DNA of 64,000 nucleotides, from NCBI GenBank assembly GCA_037178625.1, contig CM074138.1, forward strand, positions 1,736,001 to 1,800,000. Direction: 5' to 3'. The notes under the pieces are model-generated. The model was not told where the DNA came from. It ran no database searches and saw only the letters and a program-made list of their open reading frames with translations. Below are positions 19,983 to 30,100 of the stretch, in pieces (position 1 is the first letter of the stretch; every line of letters starts with the position of its first letter). The position numbers and the translations under genes were made by a program. The DNA is from Skeletonema tropicum. Taxonomy: Eukaryota > Bacillariophyta > Thalassiosirophyceae > Thalassiosirales > Thalassiosiraceae.

Positions 19983-21147
19983 TCACTGAAATTCCTTGCT
20001 CGCGTATCGTTTGAGCCCAATTCCGATAAGTGCTGCAGCAGCCATCAACAATACGATTTTCCTACCATTCTTGGCAATTTTACGTCTTAAAACCAGCCCT
20101 CCAATCTTAGATGTCGTCTGATACTGCACGACAGCCTTTTGTATTGCCGGTCTAGCCATGAGTTTCTTGCAGTATACCTCTATAGCTGGGTAATCACCCC
20201 ACAACAGGTCATCGTATCCACGAATATGCAGACGAACCAATGTTAGACCCCATTGCATGTCAGCGATTGTGTAGTTTTCTCCACACAACCAGCCACCGTC
20301 CTTTGTGGGCCCAATGATGAGCTGCTCGTTGAGCTGTTTCATTATAATCTTCGTAGCATTTACAATGTCACTTAGCTGCTCTTCTGACCCAAGAATTTCA
20401 ATCTGCTTCGTGAGAATTGCCAACTTGCTTTCGTAACAAGCTTTCAGATAAGGATCATTTCTGTGTTCATTGAGCTTCTTCGTTAACATGTTATACTTCT
20501 TACCATGGTTGCTCTTCATCATTCCTCTCATATGCCAAGGTAGCTTTGGCCCACCAGGGGCTTCTCCATAGGTAAGAGCCTCGACAAATACCGAGCATGC
20601 AAGATCAAATTGTTCTTTTACAACGTCTCTGGTGTCATCTTTTGGAAATAGTTTGATTGATTGTGGGAAGAACTCATCAGCATGTAATACTATATTATGT
20701 GCATCGGATGTCACTTTTCCATCAATACAGAGCGTCGGAACAACGCATCGGCTGCGAATATAGATGTAGAAGGGTACCTCATGGGTGAGTTTTGACAAAA
20801 GCGGAACTTACTTGGAGCAGTATGTTCATGTACTTATGTTGTTCTTACGGATTTAGTCGAACATATTCTGGCTCATACTGGTCAAACACCCCAGCGACGA
20901 TGCAGATGTCATGTTCCTTGTAGTCCACACCCTTTTCTTCAAGAACGAGTCGTGCTTCGCAAGAGTAGAAGGAAGCAGGAAACTGATATAGATGTACTCC
21001 ATTCTGAGGAGAATGCGGATTGGGCTTGTTTGTCAAGGGTTTGGTGGTTTCGGATGTCAAGACAGAAGCTTCTTCGTAGAGATCTGTCAACTGCGACGGT
21101 GTGGCAGATGCGCCACCGTCGTTATAACTATGGGATGCTGCTACCAT
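19983..21147 (-). CDS. GDAP1-like glutathione S-transferase with C-terminal membrane anchor
   Basis: Exons 20849..21147 and 19983..20751, with a 97-bp intron (20752..20848, GTAAGA..GCAG); 355 residues. Splicing restores YVRLNPRCVVPTL, the conserved cis-Pro block of the thioredoxin-like domain; the unspliced downstream frame starts inside the intron. Before it are the substrate-contact region LYQFPASFYSCEARLVLEEK and KEHDI. The C-terminal all-helical domain includes GGWLCGENYTIADMQWGLTL, with the buried Asp of the GST fold. A long insert (about 170-235) and a final hydrophobic tail (KIVLLMAAAALIGIGLKRYA) resemble GDAP1, which is tail-anchored in the outer mitochondrial membrane. Whether it conjugates glutathione is unknown. 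Confidence 0.82.
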
Positions 21148-21840
21148 TGCGTTTGTGAGCACTTATAAGATCCCTTCTAAAACTATGGCGAAAAGCTCAA
21201 AAGGCGAAAAGCGCATGCATGATGATCAGGCATGTTGCATGCAATATAATTTGGGTTTTGGGCGTTTGGCGTTTGAAGTTGGTGTTCGCATAGTAAACCT
21301 TCTCTCATCGCTTTTGCTAGAAGTTGAGTCTTGTTGCTTGATTGGCTCATTCGCCTGTTTGAATCCTTTCTTGCTCCCAAACGTGCCGTTGCATTGGGAT
21401 GAATATACTTTCATGTTGAGACTCTGCGAATCTTTCATTTGCACTTGGCTCCCAGAATTCTGGGTGTAAATGAGATGTCACCCAGGCCACCAGCACAGTG
21501 GTGAGATAAATAGATTAGCTCTGATGATTAGGAATATGAATTGATATTTTACATCATAGCCTAATTCCAACAGCTATCTCTCTAAGTAGGGCTAGAGCAC
21601 AGGAAATGAACTTCCCAGATCACGTCATCCATTAACGGCCTGGTGAAGCTGTCATAATATTATCCTGCGCTTTCCAGCTTTGTTTCCGGGTACCAATCTA
21701 TCACAAACACAAACAGATATATACCCTTTCCCACATAAATGAAAGGGAAGGAAAAGATCTTGTGTCTTTTACCATCCCTCCCTTCTTTTTCTAAGGTTCC
21801 CCAATAAGTTTGTCCCCAATTCTATAAAATTTGTAATCAA
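21148..21840. other. Intergenic, no supported gene
   Basis: Upstream of the GST gene and downstream of the hydrolase gene. Contains short palindromic words (GCATGCATGATGATCAGGCATG) at 21211-21240. Small frames on both strands are unsupported. Confidence 0.4.
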
Positions 21841-23165
21841 TTATCTCGACTGCTGCAATCTAGCAGACCTCACCCGATTCATCATCCTCGACCTCATCGA
21901 CTCTTCATGTTTCCTTCTCTCCCTCAACACTGGCAACACATGCATGTCCAAATACTCCCTCAGCCTCTCTACAAATAACGGCCTTACACTAGCATGCACA
22001 TTATTGTGCCCCATATCCTTGATAAACAGCGGATCCGCCCTATAAGGTTCCACAATCGTATCCAACAGCCGTTCCGAGTGATTAAACGGGACAATACTAT
22101 CTTTCGTCCCATGGATAAACAACACTGGCGATCGAATGAACGGGGCATAATCCACATTGGCAAACCGATCTCCGGGCAGTGTACATCCACTCTCGAGAAC
22201 TATTCGGTAGACAGATAAAAATGGAGCGTGGAGGATGAGTCCCCCCACGGCTTCCCCATCCTCGGCAGTTTTGGCAGCGAGGAAGCAGGATGGTCCCGAG
22301 CCGAGGGATCGTCCGTAGAGTAAAATTGAGTGGGCGGGGATTTGGAGGGTTTGATTGAGGTAGGTGTAGGCTGCTGTGACGTCTGCAAAGCAGTATTCTT
22401 CCGAGGGGTCACCTGTGGATTGGTAATAAAACGAGAGCGTGTGTTAAAAATGAATGAATTATAGCGTGAAAATCATGATTTCCAATGCAGACTCTCCCTC
22501 CCCCACCTCCAATCAAATTATCAAACACAAACCAACTCACCCTGGTCCGTAGCCAACCCATACCCAGTATAATCATACGCAAATATATTCACCCCCAACA
22601 TCTTACTCAAAAATTTACACCACGGATAAATATTCCCCAAGTCCTCCGCATTGGCATGCGAATACAAAATCGTTGGTGCAGTCGGACTATTCACCCCCTT
22701 GGACCCTCCTCCGAAGGATCCACCGACACGTCCATGGTGGAGGAGGCTCATTTCTAATTCTTTCGAGGTGCGGATTTGAGGGGTGGAGGGTACCTGCTGT
22801 TGTTGTTGCATTGGCCCCTCATTGTTGTTATTGTTGTTCGTAGTGCCATTCCCCGGAGGAGTGGTAGCCTTCCCCCCCGAACCATTCGAACTCAACGTAT
22901 GCCCCATCCCACTCTTCCCACTCCCCTTGGAATAATAACTCGATCCACTCGGTGATGGCTTCGAAGACTGCGGTGGGTTGGGCGGCGGAGTCTCCCCCGG
23001 CAGTGGCGCACGAACCCCCTCCCCTGTCCGTTCATCTTTGGGGCACTCGATGAAAAAGGCTGGGATGCGTTTTCCGTAGGAGTTGGTGAGCCAGATTACT
23101 TTGGATTCTTTGAGGCGTGTGGGGGGTGGGGGTTGGAAGAGGAGGGAGGAGATCATGTCTCCCAT
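21841..23165 (-). CDS. ABHD17-like alpha/beta hydrolase (putative depalmitoylase)
   Basis: Exons 22541..23165 and 21841..22412, with a 128-bp intron (22413..22540, GTGAGT..CACAG); 398 residues. The junction gives YGLATDQGDPSEEYCFADV. Before the intron are TILYSHANAEDLG (oxyanion region) and NIFAYDYTGYG. After it are YGRSLGSGP (nucleophile Ser), SPVLFIHGTKDSIVPF (acid Asp) and MGHNNVH (catalytic His), the usual order for this family. ABHD17 proteins remove palmitate from membrane-bound Ras and similar proteins. A Gly/Ser/Asn/Gln-rich insert (about 60-125) sits between the first strands, and no N-terminal Cys cluster is seen. A basic C-terminal helix (RRKHEESMRSRMMNRVRSAR) is extra. Confidence 0.85.
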
Positions 23166-24049
23166 GGTGGTTGGTGGTGGTGGTGATTATTTATTGATTG
23201 TATGAGATGATGATGTGTGCGGTTGTTTTGGTTGGACTTGGAGGATGATGTGGATTCTCTCTGCCGTTTTGTGGTTGTTACTTAGTTTGACCGAGAGCCT
23301 CACGTAATTATTACCTCTCTGTCTTTGATTTATTAGATATATAGAATGCTGTGCTGCCGTTGTATGTCGACTTTGTTGCGAACGAGCCTTATTTCAAGAG
23401 CCTTTTCCAATAATTGACTCAAGACGCTTCCCAACCGTTTTTCTCAGGCGTTACCCAATAAAAAATCAATTCAATACAACTTCTCCTTAGTCTCTCTATT
23501 CATGCAATGACTACCATTGCACTGAAACGATTCCTGGATTCAATCATGCTGCGCTTTCCTCTCTTTACACCTACCGCGGTAATACACAACTTCGCTGGCG
23601 GGCTGTTTGCGTGAAGCGTCGGTTGGGCTTTTGAGTATTCTTGTGGGGGCCCTTGGAACGTTGCAGTTCGCAAACTTTTCGCGTGTTCAATTTTTTGGAG
23701 AAAATGACATGTATGTGTTTGTTGCCCCCTTTTATTGGGGTTGATTACCCCCTAATATGCTCTCTAAATCAAGAGTTGTCATTGAGACATATAGTTACCT
23801 TGTCGGGGGCTGTTAGGGGGATTTACTACACCCCGCGACGTTGTGTCAGTCTTTTTTACAACGCGCACCTTCTGTTGGAGAGAGACGCAGTTTTCCTTCG
23901 AGACTGTGTCGTACCGTTTTTTGCCTCCGGAGAATGCGGGGACTCAAAACTCACTTACTGGGATAGATAGATAGAAGATAGATTATTATTTTATCACATA
24001 CTGGGATCCTCTTCTAAGAAAGTAGACTCCACTTCGAGGCCTACTTTAA
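23166..24049. other. Intergenic, mostly without supported genes
   Basis: Upstream of the ABHD17-like gene, starting with a GGT/GAT-rich stretch at 23166-23220. From 23620 the sequence becomes repeat-like and contains block B (23877-23950). The open frame at 23641-23970 has no recognisable domain and crosses the repeat. Confidence 0.4.
23877..23950. repeat. Dispersed repeat B, copy 1
   Basis: About 74 bp, nearly identical to 26482-26556. Shared words include CGCAGTTTTCC, CGAGACTGTGTCGTACCGTT and GGAGAATGCGGGGACTCAAA. Internally CCTCCG(A/G)GA recurs. Confidence 0.8.
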
Positions 24050-24353
24050 TGTTCTGGACAAGCAGCTTGATTGTAGCTTTTCACTGATAAACGTTAAACT
24101 AAGAAGATTTCATACTTCATGTGATTTGAGATTTTTCTTAGTGAAGTGACGAACTTCATGTGCATTATAAGGAAACAGCTTGAGCATAATATGAGTTTAT
24201 AAGTACAGGTTACAGGTTAAGCTCTTTTTTCTCGAGTACAGACAACCTCCTTCTTCAAGAATGATCATATGATATATGCAATTTAAAATGAAGAATATTG
24301 TCCTGAGCTAACTGATGTCGACCGCTTCGTATTAGACGTTTCATCTACACAGA
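24050..24353 (-). pseudogene. Relic of the 3' end of a second TRMO gene copy
   Basis: Similar over about 300 bp to the 3' end and 3' flank of the intact TRMO gene at 32780-33200, with one deletion of about 80 bp. At 24312-24352 the minus strand in the TRMO frame reads VDETSNTKRSTSV, identical to the intact protein over 13 residues, while several third codon positions differ. Similar 3' flank words include GAAGTGACGAACTTCATGTG versus GCAGTGACGAGCTTCATGTG. The relic runs into the last codons and stop of the neighbouring MYND gene. Confidence 0.7.
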
Positions 24354-25658
24354 CCACCTCCTAAACATCGTGCACATCGATTTGCTCTCGATGCAATCTC
24401 TCTTGTGCCCATCCTTCCAGTGTTGCACTTGACATTCCTTTCCACAGTACCACGCTCCTGAACATCGAGAACATCGCATGAATGACGAGCATCCTTCCTC
24501 CTTCCTGCAGTTTGCGCAATGACCCTTCATCAGGTTCTCAAAATATGATATGCTCTTAGTCGCAGTAACTGTCAAGATTGATGAATCTCTTTCAACTTCC
24601 AATGTTTTGCGAGCAAAGAATAAAATTTTTGGGATTGGACTATGACCAGGTATTTCCAATTCCCCTTCATACCGTGCACGGCCAAGGTTAAGTATCGAAG
24701 ACGACAGGAGTCTGGCGGCTACTGAATGGAATGATCCCGTGCCTTTAGCACCTTCGATACATTTTTCAGAGTAATGCTTTGCAAGGATGTAAGATGGTTC
24801 GGTCAGACCACATTCAGCTTTGAAGAAATAATGCCCCAACCGAGAGCACGCTTTTGTTTCGCCCTGACTCGCTGCAAGTGTGGTGTAATGAAGGGCCTCC
24901 TTGTAGTCGCCGTTCTTGAAACATCGATTAGCTACATGTAACTGCGCCGTTGGGTATCCAAGATCCGCTGCCTCTTTGAAATAATGAAAAAATTTATGCT
25001 TTTTGTCGCTGTCGGAAGTGATCACCGCCATGAACCATAATGCGCTAGGATCACGCTGATCTGCGGCTTGTTTGATCAACTTTCTCCCTTTCTCTTCATC
25101 CATTGCGATGCCGTACTTCTTACCCGCTTCAGACCAGTACCAAATCCCAACCAGTGTCTGCGCCCAAGCCCTACCTTTGTTTAAATGCTCCATCACCATT
25201 GATCTGATTTTCTTATTGTCATCAGGTATCTCTTCTCGACAAAGAGGGCACTTGCCACGAAACATCGTATCAAATCCTTCTTTCTCGCAGTTGGCACTGT
25301 GATGTTCGGCGCACTGATTGCAAATCCAACTACCGCAGCAATAGAGACGAACAATTGTCATGGAATTCACGTTCTTAATTGTTTCGAGACAAATGGGACA
25401 ATCGCCAGAGTTTTCAGGAGGATGCAGCTCGTCTTGAAGACGGACAACAGCTGCCACTCGCTTCGATTCAATTAGTAGCTCGAGCTGTTCTTCTTTGTCC
25501 GAGAGCTCTTTGATAAGTTGTGCCCTTGCTTTGGTCTCAGGCGATGCAAGGCCCGTTTCTTGAACAATAAACGATAGCGTCGAGGGAAGATAAGCAAGTG
25601 CTGCCTTCTGAGAAGCAATCGTCTCCCGCAACTGCTGCTCTGTATCGTCATCGGTCAT
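24345..25658 (-). CDS. RING / Sel1-repeat / MYND zinc-finger protein
   Basis: 437 residues from the ATG at 25658; a 38-codon open extension upstream is hydrophobic and probably untranslated. An N-terminal coiled region (about 5-80) precedes a RING-like finger (CPICLETIKNV at 87, CCGSWICNQCAEHH, CPLCREEIP at about 135). TPR-like Sel1 repeats fill about 170-320 (for example HYFKEAADLGYPTAQLHVAN and EALHYTTLAASQGETKACSR). A MYND finger (381-422, CANCRKEEGC, CSRCSGAWYCGKECQVQHW) is at the end. The combination suggests an E3 ligase or adaptor, by family inference. Large families with this layout occur in diatoms. The last codons and the stop lie inside a relic of TRMO sequence, so the C terminus (FRRWSV) may be recent. 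Confidence 0.82.
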   Translation of the reverse strand: MTDDDTEQQLRETIASQKAALAYLPSTLSFIVQETGLASPETKARAQLIKELSDKEEQLELLIESKRVAAVVRLQDELHPPENSGDCPICLETIKNVNSMTIVRLYCCGSWICNQCAEHHSANCEKEGFDTMFRGKCPLCREEIPDDNKKIRSMVMEHLNKGRAWAQTLVGIWYWSEAGKKYGIAMDEEKGRKLIKQAADQRDPSALWFMAVITSDSDKKHKFFHYFKEAADLGYPTAQLHVANRCFKNGDYKEALHYTTLAASQGETKACSRLGHYFFKAECGLTEPSYILAKHYSEKCIEGAKGTGSFHSVAARLLSSSILNLGRARYEGELEIPGHSPIPKILFFARKTLEVERDSSILTVTATKSISYFENLMKGHCANCRKEEGCSSFMRCSRCSGAWYCGKECQVQHWKDGHKRDCIESKSMCTMFRRWSV

Positions 25659-25977
25659 GGTGACAACCGCAAGCCTCAAATAATAAGTACTTATGATAAA
25701 TGATAATATTGTAAGTATGGTTGATCGTGCGTAGATCCTCTCCTTCGAATAACTGAGTGGTGCAAGGTGCAAATAAATCCTTTCTCCTTGCGCCTTGGCT
25801 TGGCCTCGAACAACATACGCGAAGCAGGCGAAGCTTGAAGCGTCCGGCTATGACCTTTGTCGATACGGCAATCACGACTCCCTAAAACGTCATACCGGTG
25901 TTGTTTTGTAAAATTTGAGAGGTTCGAAAGTACTCTATACTGATCTAATGGGATTCCTCAATGATGTGAAGCAACAC

Positions 25978-26065
25978 AGGCTGCTTCTCCAGAAGTGTCG
26001 TGAATCAATAGGCTGCTTCTCCAGAAGTGCCGTGAATCAACAGGCTGCTTCTCCAGAAGTGCCGT
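25978..26065. repeat. Short tandem repeat, 32-bp unit, about 2.75 copies
   Basis: Units start at 25978, 26010 and 26042, each beginning AGGCTGCTTCTCCAGAAGTG; differences are single bases. Confidence 0.9.
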
Positions 26066-26481
26066 TGGAGACTGAAACAATTTGCTGTGATTCGCAGACG
26101 AAATTGCGACAGTAGGTAAGTACTTACTTACGTAGAAAAGGGATCCGCCCTCCTCCCTCCTCTCTCCTCTATCTGTTGCCATCTTCTGGCCTCTCTCTTG
26201 TCTACTACGTTTCATCTCGCGTAGCTCTTCCTCCATCCACCGCATTCAGCGGCTCCGAGCCATCTTTCGGCCTTACCTTTTACGCATCTACGCTTGTGTA
26301 GCTGCACTTCAATTCCGATCCGCTCTCTGCGACATCACATCATCATCCATCACTCTTCGGTCTCTCCCACTCATCTCCTCTACGCCTCATCACAATCTGT
26401 GTGATAGCCATCTTTTGGCCTCAACACCATCTTCCATCTGTTAGCCTTCCAGTCTCGCGGCCATCGACTGGTCTTCAGTTC
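26066..26481. other. Pyrimidine-rich non-coding stretch
   Basis: The plus strand is rich in C and T, with the recurring word GCCATCTT(T/C)TGGCCT at about 26177, 26261 and 26408. No supported gene. Confidence 0.4.
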
Positions 26482-26556
26482 GGAGAGAAACGCAGTTTTC
26501 CTCCGAGACTGTGTCGTACCGTTTTGTTGCCTCCGGAGAATGCGGGGACTCAAAAT
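26482..26556. repeat. Dispersed repeat B, copy 2
   Basis: Second copy of the block at 23877-23950, with a few substitutions and one extra base. It lies immediately upstream of repeat R. Confidence 0.8.
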
Positions 26557-26574
26557 ACTTCAGGGATATTTCTT

Positions 26575-26765
26575 TTTTCCTGCGGAAAACCGGCGTCGCG
26601 CCTTGGTCCTCCTGTATGGTCTGTCACGCTAGGAAAAGAGGTACTAGAGCTGCTATTGCAGACTACGTTAGGTGTATGCAAAGATGTCTCTAGTAATCAG
26701 GGTCAAACTACTCTATAAGTTTGGACCCAGCCTCTAAAGCCGAAGTAAATTCGGCAGTGTCAGCC
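26575..26765. repeat. Direct repeat R, copy 1 (191 bp)
   Basis: Matches 26981-27171 without indels at an offset of 406 bp; I see one base difference (GTCGCGCC versus GTCGTGCC). Confidence 0.9.
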
Positions 26766-26782
26766 GGGTCGGGTGGGTGGGA

Positions 26783-26980
26783 AAAAAAGATGAAACAGCT
26801 ATAGGATTGTTCTACACGATATTGGTGCTTGATGAACAATGTCCATGGCTGTTCTCTCTCTCTCAACATCCACTCTGTCTGTCCCTAACGACCAGAGCGA
26901 TGCGAGAAGCCGGAAGAAAGAGGAGGAGAAAAGACAGGTGTGACAAGGCTCAATCTCGTGCGGGCCAAGTCTACCTGTGA
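26783..26980. repeat. Direct repeat A, copy 1 (198 bp)
   Basis: Recurs at 32545-32746, identical apart from four extra bases (CTTA) in the second copy. It contains a purine tract, AGAAAGAGGAGGAGAAAAGA. The two copies flank 5.6 kb like long terminal repeats, but I found no TG..CA ends, primer site or pol genes. Confidence 0.9.
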
Positions 26981-27171
26981 TTTTCCTGCGGAAAACCGGC
27001 GTCGTGCCTTGGTCCTCCTGTATGGTCTGTCACGCTAGGAAAAGAGGTACTAGAGCTGCTATTGCAGACTACGTTAGGTGTATGCAAAGATGTCTCTAGT
27101 AATCAGGGTCAAACTACTCTATAAGTTTGGACCCAGCCTCTAAAGCCGAAGTAAATTCGGCAGTGTCAGCC
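26981..27171. repeat. Direct repeat R, copy 2 (191 bp)
   Basis: Immediately abuts repeat A, so the order is B-R-A-R. Nearly identical to copy 1 at 26575. Confidence 0.9.
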
Positions 27172-30100
27172 ACCATGAGAGATGTGGTGACGCGAGGTGT
27201 GAAGAATGTCGAATGCTTCGTGTCAACACAAAGACGACGAATGAACGTAGGGAAGAGGCGTGAAATGACCATACAGAGGAGCATGGTGTAGAAAAAGAAG
27301 AAGAGAAGAAGTGCACTCTCACTCCGTCCGTGCTGGAACGGATTGCTTGGTATAAACCAGCTCGTGAGGTTCGAGATCGCGATAGGTTTGCCATCCGTAG
27401 TAGGACGAGAAGATAGATTGATGTTTGATATCTGCATCGCAGGAGTGTGTTGATCTGTCGAGGAGAATGAATTGTGAAGATACTATATAAGGAATGTGTG
27501 GCTTTTCCAGCAAAGTCGAGTTTGGATATAGGAAGCGTCGGACGTATTGGCACGGTAGAAAAATATTCGCCGCCGTCGCTCGAATAGAATGATAAACCTT
27601 GCTTGAGCTGAATCCCGTATGAAATTCACCACTAACCAGTGGAGGTGGATGGATCTGCATACACTGCCAGTGGGACATTGGCAGGCACGGTTAGAGTGGA
27701 AGCACGATGAGCAGCGCTAGAACGATGAGCATAATCTCGTTTATAAGAAATGACCTGGCCATTGCTCTTCTGCTATTAGAATGCCTTTGGTTGAGGTGGG
27801 TTCGGTGCATCGACGCCACTTGCTGTGACGTGCCTCAGGAAATCGGCCAAGCAAGATCCGGTCTAAAAGAGAAGGATCTAACGAAAGAGGCTGCTGTAGC
27901 CGGACTAACAGCAGCATATTGGCTATCGTAGAGTGAAAATCATCTCTTTCCGATTCTTGCCAGATTCGTATGATTTGACAGCTTGCAGAAGAGGAGTCGC
28001 TAAAAGGTGGGGTCCTTCGGGTAAGGTAAATTTCGATTGACGGGGAGACTGCAGTGACTGCAGGAAGATATCCGCGAAGGGTGGTGTGCTTATTGCCTTG
28101 AGTAAGATGGACTGTAGAAGTAGAACACGCAAGGAGGAAATGACGAGCCTTGGGAGAAGCCAATTCCATGCTTAGATCCTGAACATCGACCATTGCACAG
28201 AACTTCAAGGAATGAATGATCCTGGATTTTCGAGTACGATGCGGTTGAGATTGAGACTCAGCGGATCGACAAGTTGCCCTGTCGATAATGTCTCTGTAAT
28301 GACGGAGAGACGCTCTTGACCTGGCTGAAAACTCTACAACATTGATGCGGATGAGATCCTGATCCGGATGATTATGATAGAAAACACACCCAAATTTCGT
28401 CGCTCCATGCCAGAAAGGTTGGATCAAGACTACTAGGGGAAGATGGATGATGACCGAAGAGCTGCGCGGGTTCCGAAACCACTATCCATTCTTTGGCTGT
28501 GTGATTCCAATAGTAGGGCTTCCTCGGCTGATAAATAGGCCTCATCAAATCATCAAACGTATCAACTTATCCCAAGAGACTTTGTCGAGAAAGGTCAGAT
28601 TTTCCTCACGGGATGAACATAAACTCAATAGACGCTGCAATGGCCTGTTCAATGCGGATCCGACAGTACACCTATATCTATATACGAACAGCCATGTGGA
28701 GTACCGACCGGAATTCCTTACTCGGGACGAATCGCGTGGTGTTTGACGACTCTAAAGAGACATCTCACCGAAAAGGGTCCAAATATTTACGATGCTAGTC
28801 GCGAAGAGTTGTATCTTGAAACAACCCTTGAACTAGTTCTTCCAATTCGCAGGAGAGAAACCAGAACAGAAAAGTGCAGCCAATTTGAACCCAATGCTGA
28901 GAGAATATAGTGTAGCTAAAGGCCCCCACTCGTCGGAGGAGAGACAAATATAAATGATGAGAGATAACACGTGCGCTGTGTGCGATCGAGTGGTCAAAGT
29001 GGAAGAGAAATATGTACGTTTGACATGCCGAACAACGCCAAACCGGTTTCAACGATTGGCATTTGGGACTGAGAATGTGAGCGAAAAAAGAAGGGAGCTG
29101 TTGTGGCTCGTACAAACAGGGGGATGTGTGATTGAGAATCGATCCACCTGCGATCACAGTATGTGGAGGGCGTTAAGAGTGGGAATGACGACTACATGAA
29201 ACACTTGGAGTCGACAGTCGAGAGAGGTGTGAGGAATTGTGATGACAAGAGAGTGTCGGGACGATTATGGCGGAGAAACATCACAAGCACGGATGACCCA
29301 GTACTATTGATTAGGGCAATGACTTGGAGTTGGTCAAGTCGAGCAGAGAGGATCCAGCGGATTGTGTTGAATGCGCCAGGAGGCGGTAGAGCCGCGAGAA
29401 AGCTGTACGCAGAGGGAAGAGGAAAGTCTCCGAAGAGAATACAAATGTCAAGGCCGGAACGCGAGACAACGAGCGAGATAGGGATTGAAGAATAGAGACA
29501 ATTGTGGCAAGAGCCCACCACCAGAAAGGCAGGAGCGAATCGAAGCAGAGAGTGCGATACTGTACTCCACCCAATGTGAATTGTACAGCGAATAAGTTGA
29601 TAGGTCCGATGAAGAACGAGATGAAGAGAGGGAGAAGTTTCCTTCCCATGCAATCGAGTTGCGAGTAGACAATAAATGCCGAATGATGCGAGAAAAACAA
29701 AGCCATCATGGAACCCGATCATATGTAGACGTAAACATAGCTTGCTGGCTGAATGATGCGAGAATAAGTATTGCGTGCGCAATGTCGGATGGTGCCGATA
29801 AAGGCGCCGAGATGAAGATATCCTTCCTACAATCGGGGGTTGTATTTAATCCGCAAGCGCCAATGATGCGCCCAAGGTACAGCTGTCGCTTACCCCGATA
29901 TCATCGGTTCCACTCCCATATGCAGGTGCAAGCGGAAGCTGTGGTGGGCCAAGAGGCTATACAAGTACAGGGTCACCCCAGCCAAGATTGCAGTGCTGAA
30001 CGAGCACTTGACCGCAGAAGAATTCAATGAACTGTCCCAACCCTAGTTTGACATTAGCCAAGAGGGAATTATCGAGACTATCGTCTGTGGTTGATAAAGA

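Noticed and set aside
23641..23970. 109-codon plus-strand frame upstream of the MYND gene
   Set aside because: It crosses dispersed repeat B, has no recognisable feature and starts in a weak context.
25915..25935. B-box-like GGTTCGAAAGT suggesting a tRNA gene
   Set aside because: No A box, acceptor stem or anticodon arm at the right distance. No complete tRNA was found anywhere in the window.
29192..29782. 196-residue minus-strand ORF with membrane-like segments
   Set aside because: Lies in purine-biased DNA where the minus strand is poor in stops; composition is simple (Ser, Leu, Arg) and no domain is visible. The same applies to 27741-28427 and 31370-31789.
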